Assembly: GCA_016712595.1 (NCBI GenBank)
Contig: JADJQT010000001.1
Span: 372,001-436,000, forward strand
Source of the DNA: Rhodospirillales bacterium
GTDB lineage: Bacteria; Pseudomonadota; Alphaproteobacteria; Rhodospirillales; Defluviicoccaceae
Direction of reading: 5' to 3'
DNA length: 64,000 nt
Shown here: in pieces, positions 8,819-17,546 of the stretch
Layout: the number at the start of each line of letters is the position of its first letter
How positions within the stretch are numbered: position 1 is the stretch's first letter
Position numbers and translations under genes: made by a program
Notes under the pieces: generated by a model
Seen by the model: the letters and a program-made list of their open reading frames with translations, nothing else
What the model was told of the DNA's origin: nothing
The model's database searches: none

Positions 8819-10447
8819 ATGAGCCGGGAAGCAATGGAATTCGACGTCGTGATCGTCGGCGGCGGCCCTTCGGGGCTGACCACGGCGATCCGTCTGAAGC
8901 AGCTCAGCGCGCAGCAAGACCGCGAAATCAGTGTCTGCGTCATCGAGAAGGGATCGGAGGTCGGCGCGCACATCCTCTCGGGGGCGGTGATCGAGCCGCG
9001 CGCGCTGGATGAGTTGATCCCGGACTGGCGAGACAAGGGGGCGCCGCTGAACACACCCGCCGGCGATGATTCCTTTCTGTTCCTGACCGAGAAGAAAGCC
9101 ATCCGGCTGCCGACCCCGCCGCAGATGCATAATCATGGCAATTACATCATCAGCCTCGGCAATCTCTGCCGCTGGCTGGCGCAGCAGGCCGAGGAACTCG
9201 GCGTCGAGGTATATCCCGGCTTCGCCGCTGCCGAGATTCTCTATGATGAAAACGGGCGCGTCGTCGGCGTCGCCACGGGCGATATGGGGGTCGGCAAGGA
9301 CGGCGAGCAGACCGAGAACTACCAGCCGGGGGTCGAGCTGCGCGGCACTTATACGATTTTCGCCGAGGGCTGCCGCGGCTCGCTGACCAAGACGCTCACC
9401 TCCCGCTACAACCTGCGCGACGGCGTGCAGCCCCAGACCTTCGGCATTGGCATCAAGGAACTGTGGGAGGTCGACCCCGCAAATCACCATCCCGGCAAGG
9501 TGGTGCACACCGTCGGCTGGCCGGTCGATACCCATACCTACGGCGGCTCGTTCCTCTACCACTTCGAGGATAATCAGGTGGCGGTCGGCTTCGTCATCGG
9601 CCTCGACTATCAGAACCCGTTCCTCTCGCCGTTCGACGAAATGCAGCGGTTCAAGACCCACCCAGTGATCCGCACCACCTTCGAGGGCGGGCGACGCATC
9701 GCCTATGGCGCCCGCGCGCTCGCCGAAGGCGGCTTCCAGTCGATCCCCAAGCTGGTGTTCCCGGGCGGCGCCTTGATCGGCGATACCGCCGGCTTCCTCA
9801 ACGTGCCCAAGATCAAGGGCATTCACACGGCGATGAAATCGGCGATGACCTGCGCCGATGCGGTATTCGCCGCGCTTGCCTCCGATGCGCCGCCGGCGGT
9901 ACTCGATGCCTACCCCGAAGCGCTGAAGACCACCTGGTTGTGGGACGAACTCAAGCGGGTGCGCAACATCCGTCCGTCGTTTCGCTGGGGGATGTGGGGC
10001 GGCATCGCATATTCGGCGCTCGAGACTTACCTGTTGCGCGGCAAGGCGCCATGGACGCTGTCCCACCACGAAGACCACGCGATGCTCAAGCCGGCCGCCG
10101 AATGCCAGCGCATCGAGTATCCCAAGCCGGACGGGGTGATCGCGTTCGATAAGCTGTCGTCGGTCTACATCTCCAATACCAATCACGAGGAAAACCAGCC
10201 CTGCCACCTGACGCTCAAGGATCCGAGCGTGCCAGTGGCGATCAACCTCGCCCGCTACGACGGCCCGGAGCAGCGCTTTTGCCCGGCCGGCGTCTACGAG
10301 TTTGTCGAGGAGGACGGCGCCAGCCGCCTGCAGATCAACGCCGCCAACTGCGTGCACTGCAAGACCTGCGACATTAAGGACCCGACCCAGAACATCAACT
10401 GGGTGGTCCCCGAGGGCGGCGGTGGTCCGAACTACCCGAACATGTAG
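8819..10447 (+). CDS. electron transfer flavoprotein-ubiquinone oxidoreductase
   Basis: A 542-residue membrane-associated flavo-iron-sulfur enzyme (ETF-QO) that takes electrons from reduced ETF and gives them to ubiquinone. The FAD Rossmann motif VIVGGGPSGL is at residues 10-20. The C-terminal cluster CVHCKTCDI followed by DPTQNINW, together with an earlier Cys (FCPAG), supplies the four 4Fe-4S ligands. The protein ends GGGGPNYPNM, the characteristic C-terminus. It lies directly behind an acyl-CoA dehydrogenase, and the two form a route from acyl-CoA oxidation to respiration. The ATG at 8819 is followed within 12 bases by a second in-frame ATG (MEFDVV) that is also possible. Confidence 0.96.
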   Translation: MSREAMEFDVVIVGGGPSGLTTAIRLKQLSAQQDREISVCVIEKGSEVGAHILSGAVIEPRALDELIPDWRDKGAPLNTPAGDDSFLFLTEKKAIRLPTPPQMHNHGNYIISLGNLCRWLAQQAEELGVEVYPGFAAAEILYDENGRVVGVATGDMGVGKDGEQTENYQPGVELRGTYTIFAEGCRGSLTKTLTSRYNLRDGVQPQTFGIGIKELWEVDPANHHPGKVVHTVGWPVDTHTYGGSFLYHFEDNQVAVGFVIGLDYQNPFLSPFDEMQRFKTHPVIRTTFEGGRRIAYGARALAEGGFQSIPKLVFPGGALIGDTAGFLNVPKIKGIHTAMKSAMTCADAVFAALASDAPPAVLDAYPEALKTTWLWDELKRVRNIRPSFRWGMWGGIAYSALETYLLRGKAPWTLSHHEDHAMLKPAAECQRIEYPKPDGVIAFDKLSSVYISNTNHEENQPCHLTLKDPSVPVAINLARYDGPEQRFCPAGVYEFVEEDGASRLQINAANCVHCKTCDIKDPTQNINWVVPEGGGGPNYPNM

Positions 10448-10466
10448 ACCCGGTTGACGTAAAGTG

Positions 10467-10501
10467 CCGAGGTCGAGCCGCTACGGTCGGCCCGACCTCG
10501 G
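10467..10501. terminator. bidirectional terminator between ETF-QO and RTX gene
   Basis: A nine-base perfect inverted repeat, CCGAGGTCG (10467-10475) with CGACCTCGG (10493-10501), lies in the 68-base gap between two convergent genes. Inner bases can extend the stem (AGCCG with CGGCC-like pairing). Position and symmetry suit termination in both directions. Confidence 0.55.
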
Positions 10502-10515
10502 ATCGCGCTCCGGTC

Positions 10516-11787
10516 TTAGATGAGGAAATTGTCGGCGTGAGCGAGGTCGTCAGGGCTGATGCCGGCGACGAAGACGCTCCCCGACGGCAACGAGATCAGC
10601 GTGCCGGTCCCTTGTGCCGAGAACGTCGCGAACACCGCGTCCAAGTCGGCAAAGTCGAAAAGGGAAAGGTCGATGACGTCGCCTTCCGCGGCGTGGAAGT
10701 CGTTGATACGATCGGCGCCGCTGCCGTAAACGCGCGCAGAGGAGAAAGCGAAGGTATCGGCGCCGGCGCCGCCGATGAGCACATCACTGCTTTGCACACT
10801 GCGCAGCACGTCGTCACCGGCCCCGCCGACGAGCGTCGCGGGCTCGAAACCGCCGCTGACGATCGTATCGTTGCCGCCACCACCGTTCAAAATGGCCGAT
10901 CCGAACAGTTGCTTGATCAGCCAGTCATCGCCAGCGCCGCCATAGAGCGTATCGTGCCCGTTCAGCGCAGAGAGCGTATCGTTGCCGGCGCCACCCCTCA
11001 GCAGATTCTGGCTGCTGCTGTCGCCATCCGAGTCACTGACCGCGTCGTCGCCGCTGCCGCCGTCGAGCGTGTCGTCGCCGCTGCTGCCGTCGAGGGTATC
11101 GTTGCCGGCGCCCCCCGTGAGCCGGTCGCCCCCTAAACCGCCGTCAATCCGATCATTGCCGCTATCGCCCCAGATACGGTCGTCGCCGTTATCGCCCAAC
11201 ACCGTATCATCGCCGGTGCCGGCGTAGACAACGTCGTTGCCATCGCCGCCGCTGATCGAATCGCTGTCCGCTCCGCCGACAATGGTGTCATTGCCCCAAT
11301 CGCCGGAGAGCTGATCGGCATCGCGGCCACCGAGCAGCCAGTCATTGCCGCATCCGCCCGATAAGGTGTCGGATTCGCTGCCGCCGGCGAGGCTGTCGTT
11401 GCCGTCCCCGCCATCGAGGACGTCGTTGCCCGAGTTGCCGGCGAGGCTATCGTCGCCGCTGTACCCGTAAATGACATCATCGCCGCCGCCGCCGATCAGT
11501 GTGTCGGCGTCGGCAACGCCGTAACCCGCCGACGAGCAGGGTCCGCCTGCGATCCAGTCGTTTCCCGAACCGCCGTTAATGAAGTCGTTGCCGATCCCGC
11601 CGTCGATCTGATCGTCGCCACCGTCACCGGTGATGATGTCATCGCCGCCGGCGATACTATCGACGGGATCGCCAGAGATCGAATCGTTGCCGCCATTGCC
11701 GACGATGACATCAGCCGCTGCCGAGCCGTCGAGCACATCGCCGACCGGTGTTCCGATATAAACGTGACCGATGATGGTGGTCATCAC
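10516..11787 (-). CDS. RTX-type calcium-binding secreted protein
   Basis: 423 residues made almost entirely of about thirty glycine/aspartate-rich nonapeptides of the GGxGxDxUx kind (GGAGNDTLDG, GGSGDDAV), which fold into calcium-bound parallel beta-rolls. The last 80 residues (DRINDFHAAEGDVIDLS to DNFLI) look like the uncleaved C-terminal secretion signal used by type I secretion. There is no N-terminal signal peptide and no obvious catalytic domain, so it may be a structural or surface-layer-like protein. Two cysteines (GGPCSS and GGCGND) are unusual in RTX repeats. No ABC or membrane-fusion secretion genes lie nearby. Start: first ATG of a MM pair behind a run of six G. Confidence 0.88.
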   Translation of the reverse strand: MMTTIIGHVYIGTPVGDVLDGSAAADVIVGNGGNDSISGDPVDSIAGGDDIITGDGGDDQIDGGIGNDFINGGSGNDWIAGGPCSSAGYGVADADTLIGGGGDDVIYGYSGDDSLAGNSGNDVLDGGDGNDSLAGGSESDTLSGGCGNDWLLGGRDADQLSGDWGNDTIVGGADSDSISGGDGNDVVYAGTGDDTVLGDNGDDRIWGDSGNDRIDGGLGGDRLTGGAGNDTLDGSSGDDTLDGGSGDDAVSDSDGDSSSQNLLRGGAGNDTLSALNGHDTLYGGAGDDWLIKQLFGSAILNGGGGNDTIVSGGFEPATLVGGAGDDVLRSVQSSDVLIGGAGADTFAFSSARVYGSGADRINDFHAAEGDVIDLSLFDFADLDAVFATFSAQGTGTLISLPSGSVFVAGISPDDLAHADNFLI

Positions 11788-12008
11788 ATCCCCCCAAATG
11801 TCGATGCGGCATCCCCCAATGCCAATGGGTCAAGCTAGCACGTTTGAGCAGAGGACACAAACGACAGCCCTATGAAAGCGGCTGCGTCAATTTGACCGCA
11901 ACTCGCGACCATGGCGCGCAGGCGCGGATGGCCTGCGAAAGGAGGGTAGTCTGTGACGAAGGATCGCGCTTGGGGACGAACGGGTTCGTTCGCGATGGTG
12001 CCGAAGCA

Positions 12009-12041
12009 CCGTTCCCTCTTCCGGGGAGGAAGAGGGAACGG
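12009..12041. terminator. long perfect hairpin downstream of pccA
   Basis: CCGTTCCCTCTTCC (12009-12022) pairs without mismatch with GGAAGAGGGAACGG (12028-12041) around GGGGA. It lies 24 bases past the stop of the minus-strand pccBA operon. No T-run follows on either strand, so it may end transcription or protect the mRNA 3' end. The remainder of 11788-12064 holds no gene that can be supported. Confidence 0.45.
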
Positions 12042-12064
12042 TTGGATCACGCTTTAATCGAGGC

Positions 12065-14065
12065 CTATTCGAACTCGATGATGATCTGGCCGACGGACAG
12101 CGTATCGCCCGCCTTGGCGTGCAGCTTACTGACCTTTCCGGCCTGGGCGGCGCGAAGGATGTTTTCCATCTTCATCGCCTGGACGACGGCGAGTTCGTCG
12201 CCGGAATCGACCCGTTCGCCCGCTTCGACGGCCAGCGAATGCAACAGTCCCGGCATCGGCGAGACAAGGTACTTCGACATATCCGGCGGCAGGCGTTCCG
12301 GCATCATTTTCGCCAGCTCGGCAACCGCCTTGGTGTAGACGAGAACGTCGACCTCGGCGCCGAGGTGGTAGAGGCGATAGCCGATACCCACCCGCTCGAC
12401 CTTGAACGAGTGCGGCACGGCGTTGATGGTGCAGCGGAGCACCGGATCGCCGACCACCCAGTCGCTGCGGATCGACAGCGTGTGGCCGTCACGAAGAATA
12501 TCGAAGCCTTCCTCCGAGCCGCGCCCGGCGTGTTCTTCGACCGAAACCGGGAAGTAGGTCTTGGCAATGCACGCCACCCAGTCCGAATGCAGTTTGCGGC
12601 CGTAGCCGGGCATCTGCCCGCTAACATCCTTGGCCCGGTACATGTAGCGCAGGTGCATGAGCATCGAGACGGCGATGATGCTGTCGATATCGCCCGGCTC
12701 GAGCGGCGCTGGCGAGAAGCCTTCGGGATACTCCTCGGCGATGAAGGCGGTGCTCAGCCGTCCCTGCAGGAAGCGCGGATTGGCCATCAGCGCGGTCAGG
12801 AAGGCGATGTTGTGATGGACGCCCTTGATATAAAACTCGTCGAGCGCGCGCCGCATCAGCGCGATGGCACTGTCACGATCCCGTCCCCAGGTGGTCACCT
12901 TGGAGATCATCGGATCGTAGAACATGCTGATCTCGCCGCCTTCATAGACGCCGGAATCAACCCGGACTTCATCGCTTTCCACCGGCTCGCGGTAGCGGAC
13001 CAACCGGCCGGTCGAGGGCATGAACTTGCGGTTCGGATCCTCGGCGTAGACGCGGGACTCGATCGACCAGCCGTGCGGTTGCACGTCCTGCTGGCGGATG
13101 GTCAGCTCTTCGCCGGCGGCGATGCGGATCATCCATTCGACGAGGTCGATCGAATGGGTGAATTCGGTTACCGAGTGTTCGACCTGCAGGCGGGTGTTCA
13201 TCTCCAGGAAGAAGAAGTTGCGCCGTTGGTCGACGATGAATTCGCAGGTGCCGGCGGAATCGTAGCCACAGGCCTTGGCCAGGGCTACGGCGCGCATCCC
13301 CATCTCGCGCCGGGTTGCGCCGTCAAGGAACGGCGAGGGCGCCTCCTCGATGACTTTCTGGTGGCGGCGCTGGATCGAGCATTCGCGCTCGTCGAGATGG
13401 ATGACGTTACCGTGGCGGTCGCCGAGTATCTGGATTTCGATATGGCGCGGCTGCTCGATGAATTTCTCGATGAACACCCGGTCATCGCCGAAAGCCGAGC
13501 GCGCCTCGGAGGTGGCCAGACGGAAGGCTTCCTTCAACTCGGCCTCGTCGCGTGCGGTGCGGATACCCTTGCCGCCGCCGCCGGCCGCTGCCTTGAGCAT
13601 GACGGGAAAGCCGATCCCCTCGGCAATGCCGACCGCCTCTTCCGGCGTAGCGATCTGGTCCCAATGGCCCGGCACGGTAGGGACGCCCGCTTCCTTCGCC
13701 GCCCGATTGGCGGTGATCTTATCGCCCATCAGCCGGATGACCTCGGCATTCGGGCCGATGAAGGCAATGCCCTCGTCGTTCAGCGCCTTGCAGAAGGCCG
13801 TCCGCTCCGACAGGAAGCCGTAGCCGGGATGCACGGCATCGGCGCCCATCCGTCGGCAGGCGGAGACAATCTTTTCAATGACAAGGTAACTTTCAGCCGC
13901 GGCCGAGGGACCGATATAGACCGCCTCGTCGCATGCCCGCACGTGCCGGCTGTACTTATCCGCGTCCGAATACACGGCAACGGTCTTGATGCCCATCTTG
14001 CGCGCGGTTCGCGCGATTCGGCAGGCGATTTCGCCACGATTGGCGATTAGAATCTTCTTGAACAT
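12065..14065 (-). CDS. pccA: propionyl-CoA carboxylase alpha (biotin carboxylase/carrier) subunit
   Basis: 666 residues, full length for the alpha subunit of propionyl- or acyl-CoA carboxylase. The N-terminus MFKKILIANRGEIACRI begins the biotin carboxylase domain (about 1-450), with ATP-grasp motif AAGGGGKGIR and the catalytic EMNTRLQVEH segment. A BT-type linking domain follows, and the biotinyl domain ends the protein with the site AMKMEN, the biotinylated lysine being about residue 632. It carboxylates biotin with bicarbonate and ATP and hands the carboxyl group to the pccB subunit, giving methylmalonyl-CoA. It is second in the minus-strand operon, 60 bases after pccB. The length and BT linker fit PCC better than acetyl-CoA carboxylase AccC (about 450). 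Confidence 0.95.
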   Translation of the reverse strand: MFKKILIANRGEIACRIARTARKMGIKTVAVYSDADKYSRHVRACDEAVYIGPSAAAESYLVIEKIVSACRRMGADAVHPGYGFLSERTAFCKALNDEGIAFIGPNAEVIRLMGDKITANRAAKEAGVPTVPGHWDQIATPEEAVGIAEGIGFPVMLKAAAGGGGKGIRTARDEAELKEAFRLATSEARSAFGDDRVFIEKFIEQPRHIEIQILGDRHGNVIHLDERECSIQRRHQKVIEEAPSPFLDGATRREMGMRAVALAKACGYDSAGTCEFIVDQRRNFFFLEMNTRLQVEHSVTEFTHSIDLVEWMIRIAAGEELTIRQQDVQPHGWSIESRVYAEDPNRKFMPSTGRLVRYREPVESDEVRVDSGVYEGGEISMFYDPMISKVTTWGRDRDSAIALMRRALDEFYIKGVHHNIAFLTALMANPRFLQGRLSTAFIAEEYPEGFSPAPLEPGDIDSIIAVSMLMHLRYMYRAKDVSGQMPGYGRKLHSDWVACIAKTYFPVSVEEHAGRGSEEGFDILRDGHTLSIRSDWVVGDPVLRCTINAVPHSFKVERVGIGYRLYHLGAEVDVLVYTKAVAELAKMMPERLPPDMSKYLVSPMPGLLHSLAVEAGERVDSGDELAVVQAMKMENILRAAQAGKVSKLHAKAGDTLSVGQIIIEFE

Positions 14066-14125
14066 CTAATTCTTTTCCCGCTCAGAGGGTTGCACCTTTT
14101 TGGGCGCCGGGCGAAATCTTCGAAA

Positions 14126-15658
14126 TCACAGCGGCAGGTTGGGGTGTTTGCGCTTGGGCAGTTCGACCTGTTTGTTACGCAGCATGGCTAGCGCCTTGCA
14201 GATGCGGCGCCGCGTTGAATGCGGGTGAATGACGTCGTCGATGAAACCGCGACGACCGGCGGCGAACGGGTTGGCGAACTTGGCCTTGTAGTCGTCGGTG
14301 CGCTCGGCGATCCGCTTGGTGTCGCCCAGTTCGTTGCGGAAGATGATCTCGACCGCGCCTTTCGGACCCATGACCGCGATCTCGGCGGTCGGCCAGGCGA
14401 AGTTGACATCGGCGCGCATATGCTTGGAGCCCATGACGTCGTAGGCGCCGCCGTACGATTTGCGGGTGATCAGGGTGATTTTCGGCACGCTGGCTTCGGT
14501 GTAGGCGAACAGCAGCTTGGCGCCGTGGCGGATGATGCCGCTGTGCTCCTGGTTGACGCCGGGCAGGAATCCGGGAACGTCGACGAAGGTGATGATCGGA
14601 ATATTAAAACAGTCGCAGAAGCGCACGAAACGGGCGGCTTTGATCGACGCGTCAATATCGAGGCATCCGGCGAGCACCATCGGCTGATTGGCGACGACGC
14701 CGATCGTCTGCCCGTTGATGCGCCCGAAACCAGTGAGGATGTTGCCGGCGAAGTCCGGCTTGATCTCGAAGAACAGGCCCTCGTCGACGACCTTGAGGAT
14801 CAGTTCCTTCATGTCGTACGGCGCGTTGGGGTTCTCGGGGATCAGCGTATCCAGCGACGGTTCGACACGGTCGATGGAATCGAAGCTCGCGCGCACAGGC
14901 GGCGCCACCCGGTTCGACGACGGCAGGAAATTGAGCAGCCGGCGGACGTAGAGCAGCGCCTCGACATCGTTGTCGAATGAGAGGTCGGCGACCCCGGACT
15001 TCGCGGTGTGCACGCTGGCGCCGCCGAGACCCTCGTGATCGATCTCTTCATGAGTCACCGTCTTGACCACGTCGGGTCCGGTGACGAACATGTGGCTTTC
15101 TTCCTTCACCATGACGATGAAGTCGGTGAGCGCCGGCGAATACACGGCACCACCGGCGCACGGCCCCATGATCACCGAGATCTGCGGAATGACACCCGAG
15201 GCATCGACATTCCGGGCGAAGACCTCGGCATAACCAGCCAGCGACGCGACGCCCTCCTGGATGCGCGCTCCGCCGGAATCGTTCAGACCGACGACCGGTG
15301 CCCCGACCTTCATCGCCGCGTCCATGATCTTGCATATTTTCTCGGCATGGGCCTCGGAAAGACTACCGCCGAAGACGGTAAAGTCCTGGCTGAAGACGAA
15401 TACTGGCCGGCCATTGACCGTGCCGTATCCGGTGACCACGCCGTCGCCAGGCGTCTGCGTCTTCTCCATGCCGAAGTCAATGCACCGATGCTCGACGAAC
15501 ATGTCCCACTCTTCGAACGAGTTGGGATCGAAGAGCACCTCGATGCGCTCGCGCGCGGTGAGTTTGCCTCGCTTATGTTGCGCATCGATCCGGTGTTGGC
15601 CGCCACCGAGCCGGGCGAGCGCACGTTTTTCTTCAAGTGCTTCGACGATCTCACGCAT
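14126..15658 (-). CDS. pccB: propionyl-CoA carboxylase beta (carboxyltransferase) subunit
   Basis: 510 residues with the two crotonase-fold carboxyltransferase halves expected of PccB. The conserved oxyanion and biotin-pocket segments LNDSGGARIQEGV (N half) and DVPGFLPG with SYGGAYDVMGSKH (C half) are present. It transfers the carboxyl group from biotin to propionyl-CoA. The ATG at 15658 gives MREIVEALEEKRALARLGGG and has AAAGGG about 12 bases upstream. First gene of the pccBA operon; a sigma-70-like promoter and a TTGC-type inverted motif lie directly in front. Confidence 0.95.
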   Translation of the reverse strand: MREIVEALEEKRALARLGGGQHRIDAQHKRGKLTARERIEVLFDPNSFEEWDMFVEHRCIDFGMEKTQTPGDGVVTGYGTVNGRPVFVFSQDFTVFGGSLSEAHAEKICKIMDAAMKVGAPVVGLNDSGGARIQEGVASLAGYAEVFARNVDASGVIPQISVIMGPCAGGAVYSPALTDFIVMVKEESHMFVTGPDVVKTVTHEEIDHEGLGGASVHTAKSGVADLSFDNDVEALLYVRRLLNFLPSSNRVAPPVRASFDSIDRVEPSLDTLIPENPNAPYDMKELILKVVDEGLFFEIKPDFAGNILTGFGRINGQTIGVVANQPMVLAGCLDIDASIKAARFVRFCDCFNIPIITFVDVPGFLPGVNQEHSGIIRHGAKLLFAYTEASVPKITLITRKSYGGAYDVMGSKHMRADVNFAWPTAEIAVMGPKGAVEIIFRNELGDTKRIAERTDDYKAKFANPFAAGRRGFIDDVIHPHSTRRRICKALAMLRNKQVELPKRKHPNLPL

Positions 15659-15675
15659 AACCCGTTATCCCTTTA

Positions 15676-15718
15676 TTTCGCAAGTGCAACATTTTAGAGA
15701 GTGTGCTGGAAAGATCAA
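15676..15718 (-). promoter_or_regulatory. candidate promoter and operator of pccBA
   Basis: On the minus strand, TTGATC (15718-15713), a 16-base spacer and TAAAAT (15696-15691) make a good sigma-70 promoter with a start near 15684. The element TTTCGCAAGTGCAAC (15676-15690) covers the predicted start and contains two diverging TTGC half-sites (TTGCA and TTGCGAAA). This resembles the TTTGCAAA-type boxes of the short-chain fatty acid regulators PccR/ScfR that control propionyl-CoA carboxylase in other alphaproteobacteria. The regulator gene is not in the window. Confidence 0.4.
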
Positions 15719-16052
15719 CGGCCGGTATGGCGACTCGCATCATATTTCCGCAGATCCGCTCAGCGTTCGCGGAATGACGCCGGCCTCGTGCAACAAGTCC
15801 GAAGCGGAAATCACCAAGTTCGCGCCAACGGGGCAAGGTTACCCCTCTGCGCCGCGGTATTCTACCGTGGATTGCTACTGAGATGTCATCGGCGGAAAGA
15901 GGGGGCTACACAGTGTCCCCAGGGGCGGCTTGATTCATCCGTCGTCATCCCTCAAGGTGCCGCGTCGGCTGGCGTGGGGGAAAGGTCGGTGGTGACGACG
16001 GATGCGCCACGAGCTGGCGGCGCGGATCGGGACGAAGCGGTGGACAAAGAAC
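15719..16052. other. intergenic region, no gene supported
   Basis: The 334 bases between the pccB promoter and the DUF192 gene contain short open frames on both strands, but none has a convincing start, ribosome site or protein character. It must hold the DUF192 promoter; no clear consensus was found. Confidence 0.4.
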
Positions 16053-16562
16053 ATGAGGTCAACGCGACGGGATGTCCTTCGGTTTCTGGCGGTTGGGCTT
16101 GGATCGGTCATCTGGGGGTACCGGGAGAGACCGGCGGCCGGTGCGGAAGAACCGGCTTTTCCAGTCGCGCCGTTGACCATAGAAACAGCGCGTGGTCGCT
16201 TTCAGTTCATGGTCGAGATGGCGGAAACGCCATCAACGTGGCAGCAGGGGCTGCAAAAGCGACCCCACCTCGCGGTCAATGCCGGCATGCTTTTCAATTT
16301 CCATCAGAGTCGCATGGCAACTATGTGGATGAAGGACACGCTCATCGCACTCGACATGCTGTTCATCGATGACCATGGCGTGGTGGTCAACGTTGCAGAG
16401 AATACCAAGCCGCTCTCGCTCGACATTATCAGCGCCGAGGCTCCGGTCCTCGCGGTGCTTGAGGTCAACGCTGGCACGGTGGCGCAACTTGGCATTCGCC
16501 CCGGCGATCATGTGTATCATGCGATCTTCGCTGCGGCCGGTGCCGGTGCACCGACACCGTAA
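16053..16562 (+). CDS. DUF192 family protein with twin-arginine signal
   Basis: 169 residues from the ATG at 16053. The N-terminus STRRDVLRFLAVGLG is a Tat signal (RR, then a hydrophobic helix) ending near AAGA, so the protein is exported folded. The mature part is a DUF192 domain with the family signature MWMKDTLIALDMLFID and the conserved GIRPGD turn near the C-terminus. DUF192 proteins are small periplasmic or extracellular beta-rich proteins of unknown function. An in-frame GTG/ATG region further upstream (16002) would bury the RR motif 17 residues in, so the shorter start is preferred. Confidence 0.82.
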   Translation: MRSTRRDVLRFLAVGLGSVIWGYRERPAAGAEEPAFPVAPLTIETARGRFQFMVEMAETPSTWQQGLQKRPHLAVNAGMLFNFHQSRMATMWMKDTLIALDMLFIDDHGVVVNVAENTKPLSLDIISAEAPVLAVLEVNAGTVAQLGIRPGDHVYHAIFAAAGAGAPTP

Positions 16563-16631
16563 CCACGGCTCATGCGATTGCCGATACGCGTCGTTGCACT
16601 CGAGGCCCGGATATTCATAGGATGTCCGCTG

Positions 16632-16708
16632 CGGGGAGTGGCGCAGTCTGGTAGCGCATCTGCTTTGGGAGCAGAGGGTCGCTGGTTCGAATCCAGTCTC
16701 CCCGACCA
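16632..16708 (+). tRNA. tRNA-Pro (anticodon TGG)
   Basis: A 77-base cloverleaf. Acceptor CGGGGAG (16632-16638) pairs with CTCCCCG (16698-16704), discriminator A and encoded CCA follow. The anticodon arm is TCTGC-TTTGGGA-GCAGA with TGG at 16666-16668, and the T-loop is GGTTCGAATCC. TGG reads the CCA/CCG/CCN proline codons. The DUF192 gene ends 69 bases upstream. Confidence 0.97.
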
Positions 16709-16716
16709 TCTAACCA

Positions 16717-16735
16717 GCCGGTGAGCGGAACCGGC
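16717..16735 (+). terminator. hairpin after tRNA-Pro
   Basis: GCCGGT (16717-16722) pairs with ACCGGC (16730-16735) eight bases after the tRNA 3' end. A pyrimidine-rich GTCTCTC follows but there is no real T-run. Plausible transcription end for the tRNA. Confidence 0.35.
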
Positions 16736-16883
16736 GTCTCTCGGCAGGTTCCGCCCGCGCTGTATCCACCAATGTCTCCAGCCTGATGGTCCGCCGATTG
16801 ATAGCGGCCGGCCATCGTGGTAACAGCACAGGCAGCGACGTGGTAACGGCGCAGCGAAATGGCCTTCAAGGGCGGGACACAGC

Positions 16884-17546
16884 ATGCCACTGCTCAAACT
16901 GACGAGCGGCTTTCTCGGATTTCAGGAAAAGACGTTCCACGCCAAACGCGAGCACTTCGAGAAGCTGGCTGTCAAGCAGCGCCCGCGCATAATGATGGTG
17001 GCGTGTTCGGATTCCCGCGTCGATCCGGCGATCTTGACCAACGCCGAGGCCGGCGAGCTCTTTACCGTGCGCAACGTTGCCAATCTCGTTCCGCCCTGCG
17101 CGCACGACGTCGGTGCCCACGGCACCAGCGCCGCGCTCGAGTTCGCGGTGATCTCGCTCGAGGTCGAGCATATCATCGTCCTGGGGCATTCGGGGTGTGG
17201 CGGGATCGAGGCGCTGCTGTCCGCCGATCCGGCGATCACGTCGGACCATCCGTTCATCTATACCTGGATGCAAATCGTCGACGAGGCCCGACGGCGCATG
17301 CTGATCGTTGCCCGCAACGCGCCGATGGAGGATCAGCTTCGCATTCTTGAGCGGGAAGCGATCAAGACCTCGCTCGCCAATCTTCTGTCGTTCCCTTCGA
17401 TCAACGAGCGGGTGGCGGACGGTCGGCTACGCGTGCACGGATGGTACTTCGATCTGCTCGACGGCAACATGCATGCCTACGTGCCGGCGCGCGACCGCTT
17501 CGAGCCGCTGGACATGGCCTTGGCGGAGGAGTTGCAAAAGTCGTAA
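16884..17546 (+). CDS. beta-class carbonic anhydrase
   Basis: 220 residues, typical for beta-carbonic anhydrase, which interconverts CO2 and bicarbonate. The zinc site is intact: C41 and D43 in CSDSRVDP, and H102 and C105 in GHSGCGG. The Asp-Arg pair of the first motif is the catalytic dyad. No signal peptide, so it is cytoplasmic, where it can feed bicarbonate to biotin carboxylases such as PccAB. It stands alone in its direction after the tRNA; no strong ribosome site is seen, although GGGACA lies just upstream. Confidence 0.95.
   Translation: MPLLKLTSGFLGFQEKTFHAKREHFEKLAVKQRPRIMMVACSDSRVDPAILTNAEAGELFTVRNVANLVPPCAHDVGAHGTSAALEFAVISLEVEHIIVLGHSGCGGIEALLSADPAITSDHPFIYTWMQIVDEARRRMLIVARNAPMEDQLRILEREAIKTSLANLLSFPSINERVADGRLRVHGWYFDLLDGNMHAYVPARDRFEPLDMALAEELQKS

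Noticed and set aside
12119..14050. A 643-codon open frame on the plus strand opposite pccA
   Set aside because: It is an antisense shadow caused by high GC at third codon positions; pccA has clear domains and the shadow protein has none. The same holds for long antisense frames at 8696-10357 (ETF-QO), 34626-36404 (alaS) and 38542-40020 (dehydrogenase fusion).
16632..16708. tRNA-Pro as an integration site of a mobile element
   Set aside because: No duplicated tRNA 3' end, integrase or change in composition is seen nearby.
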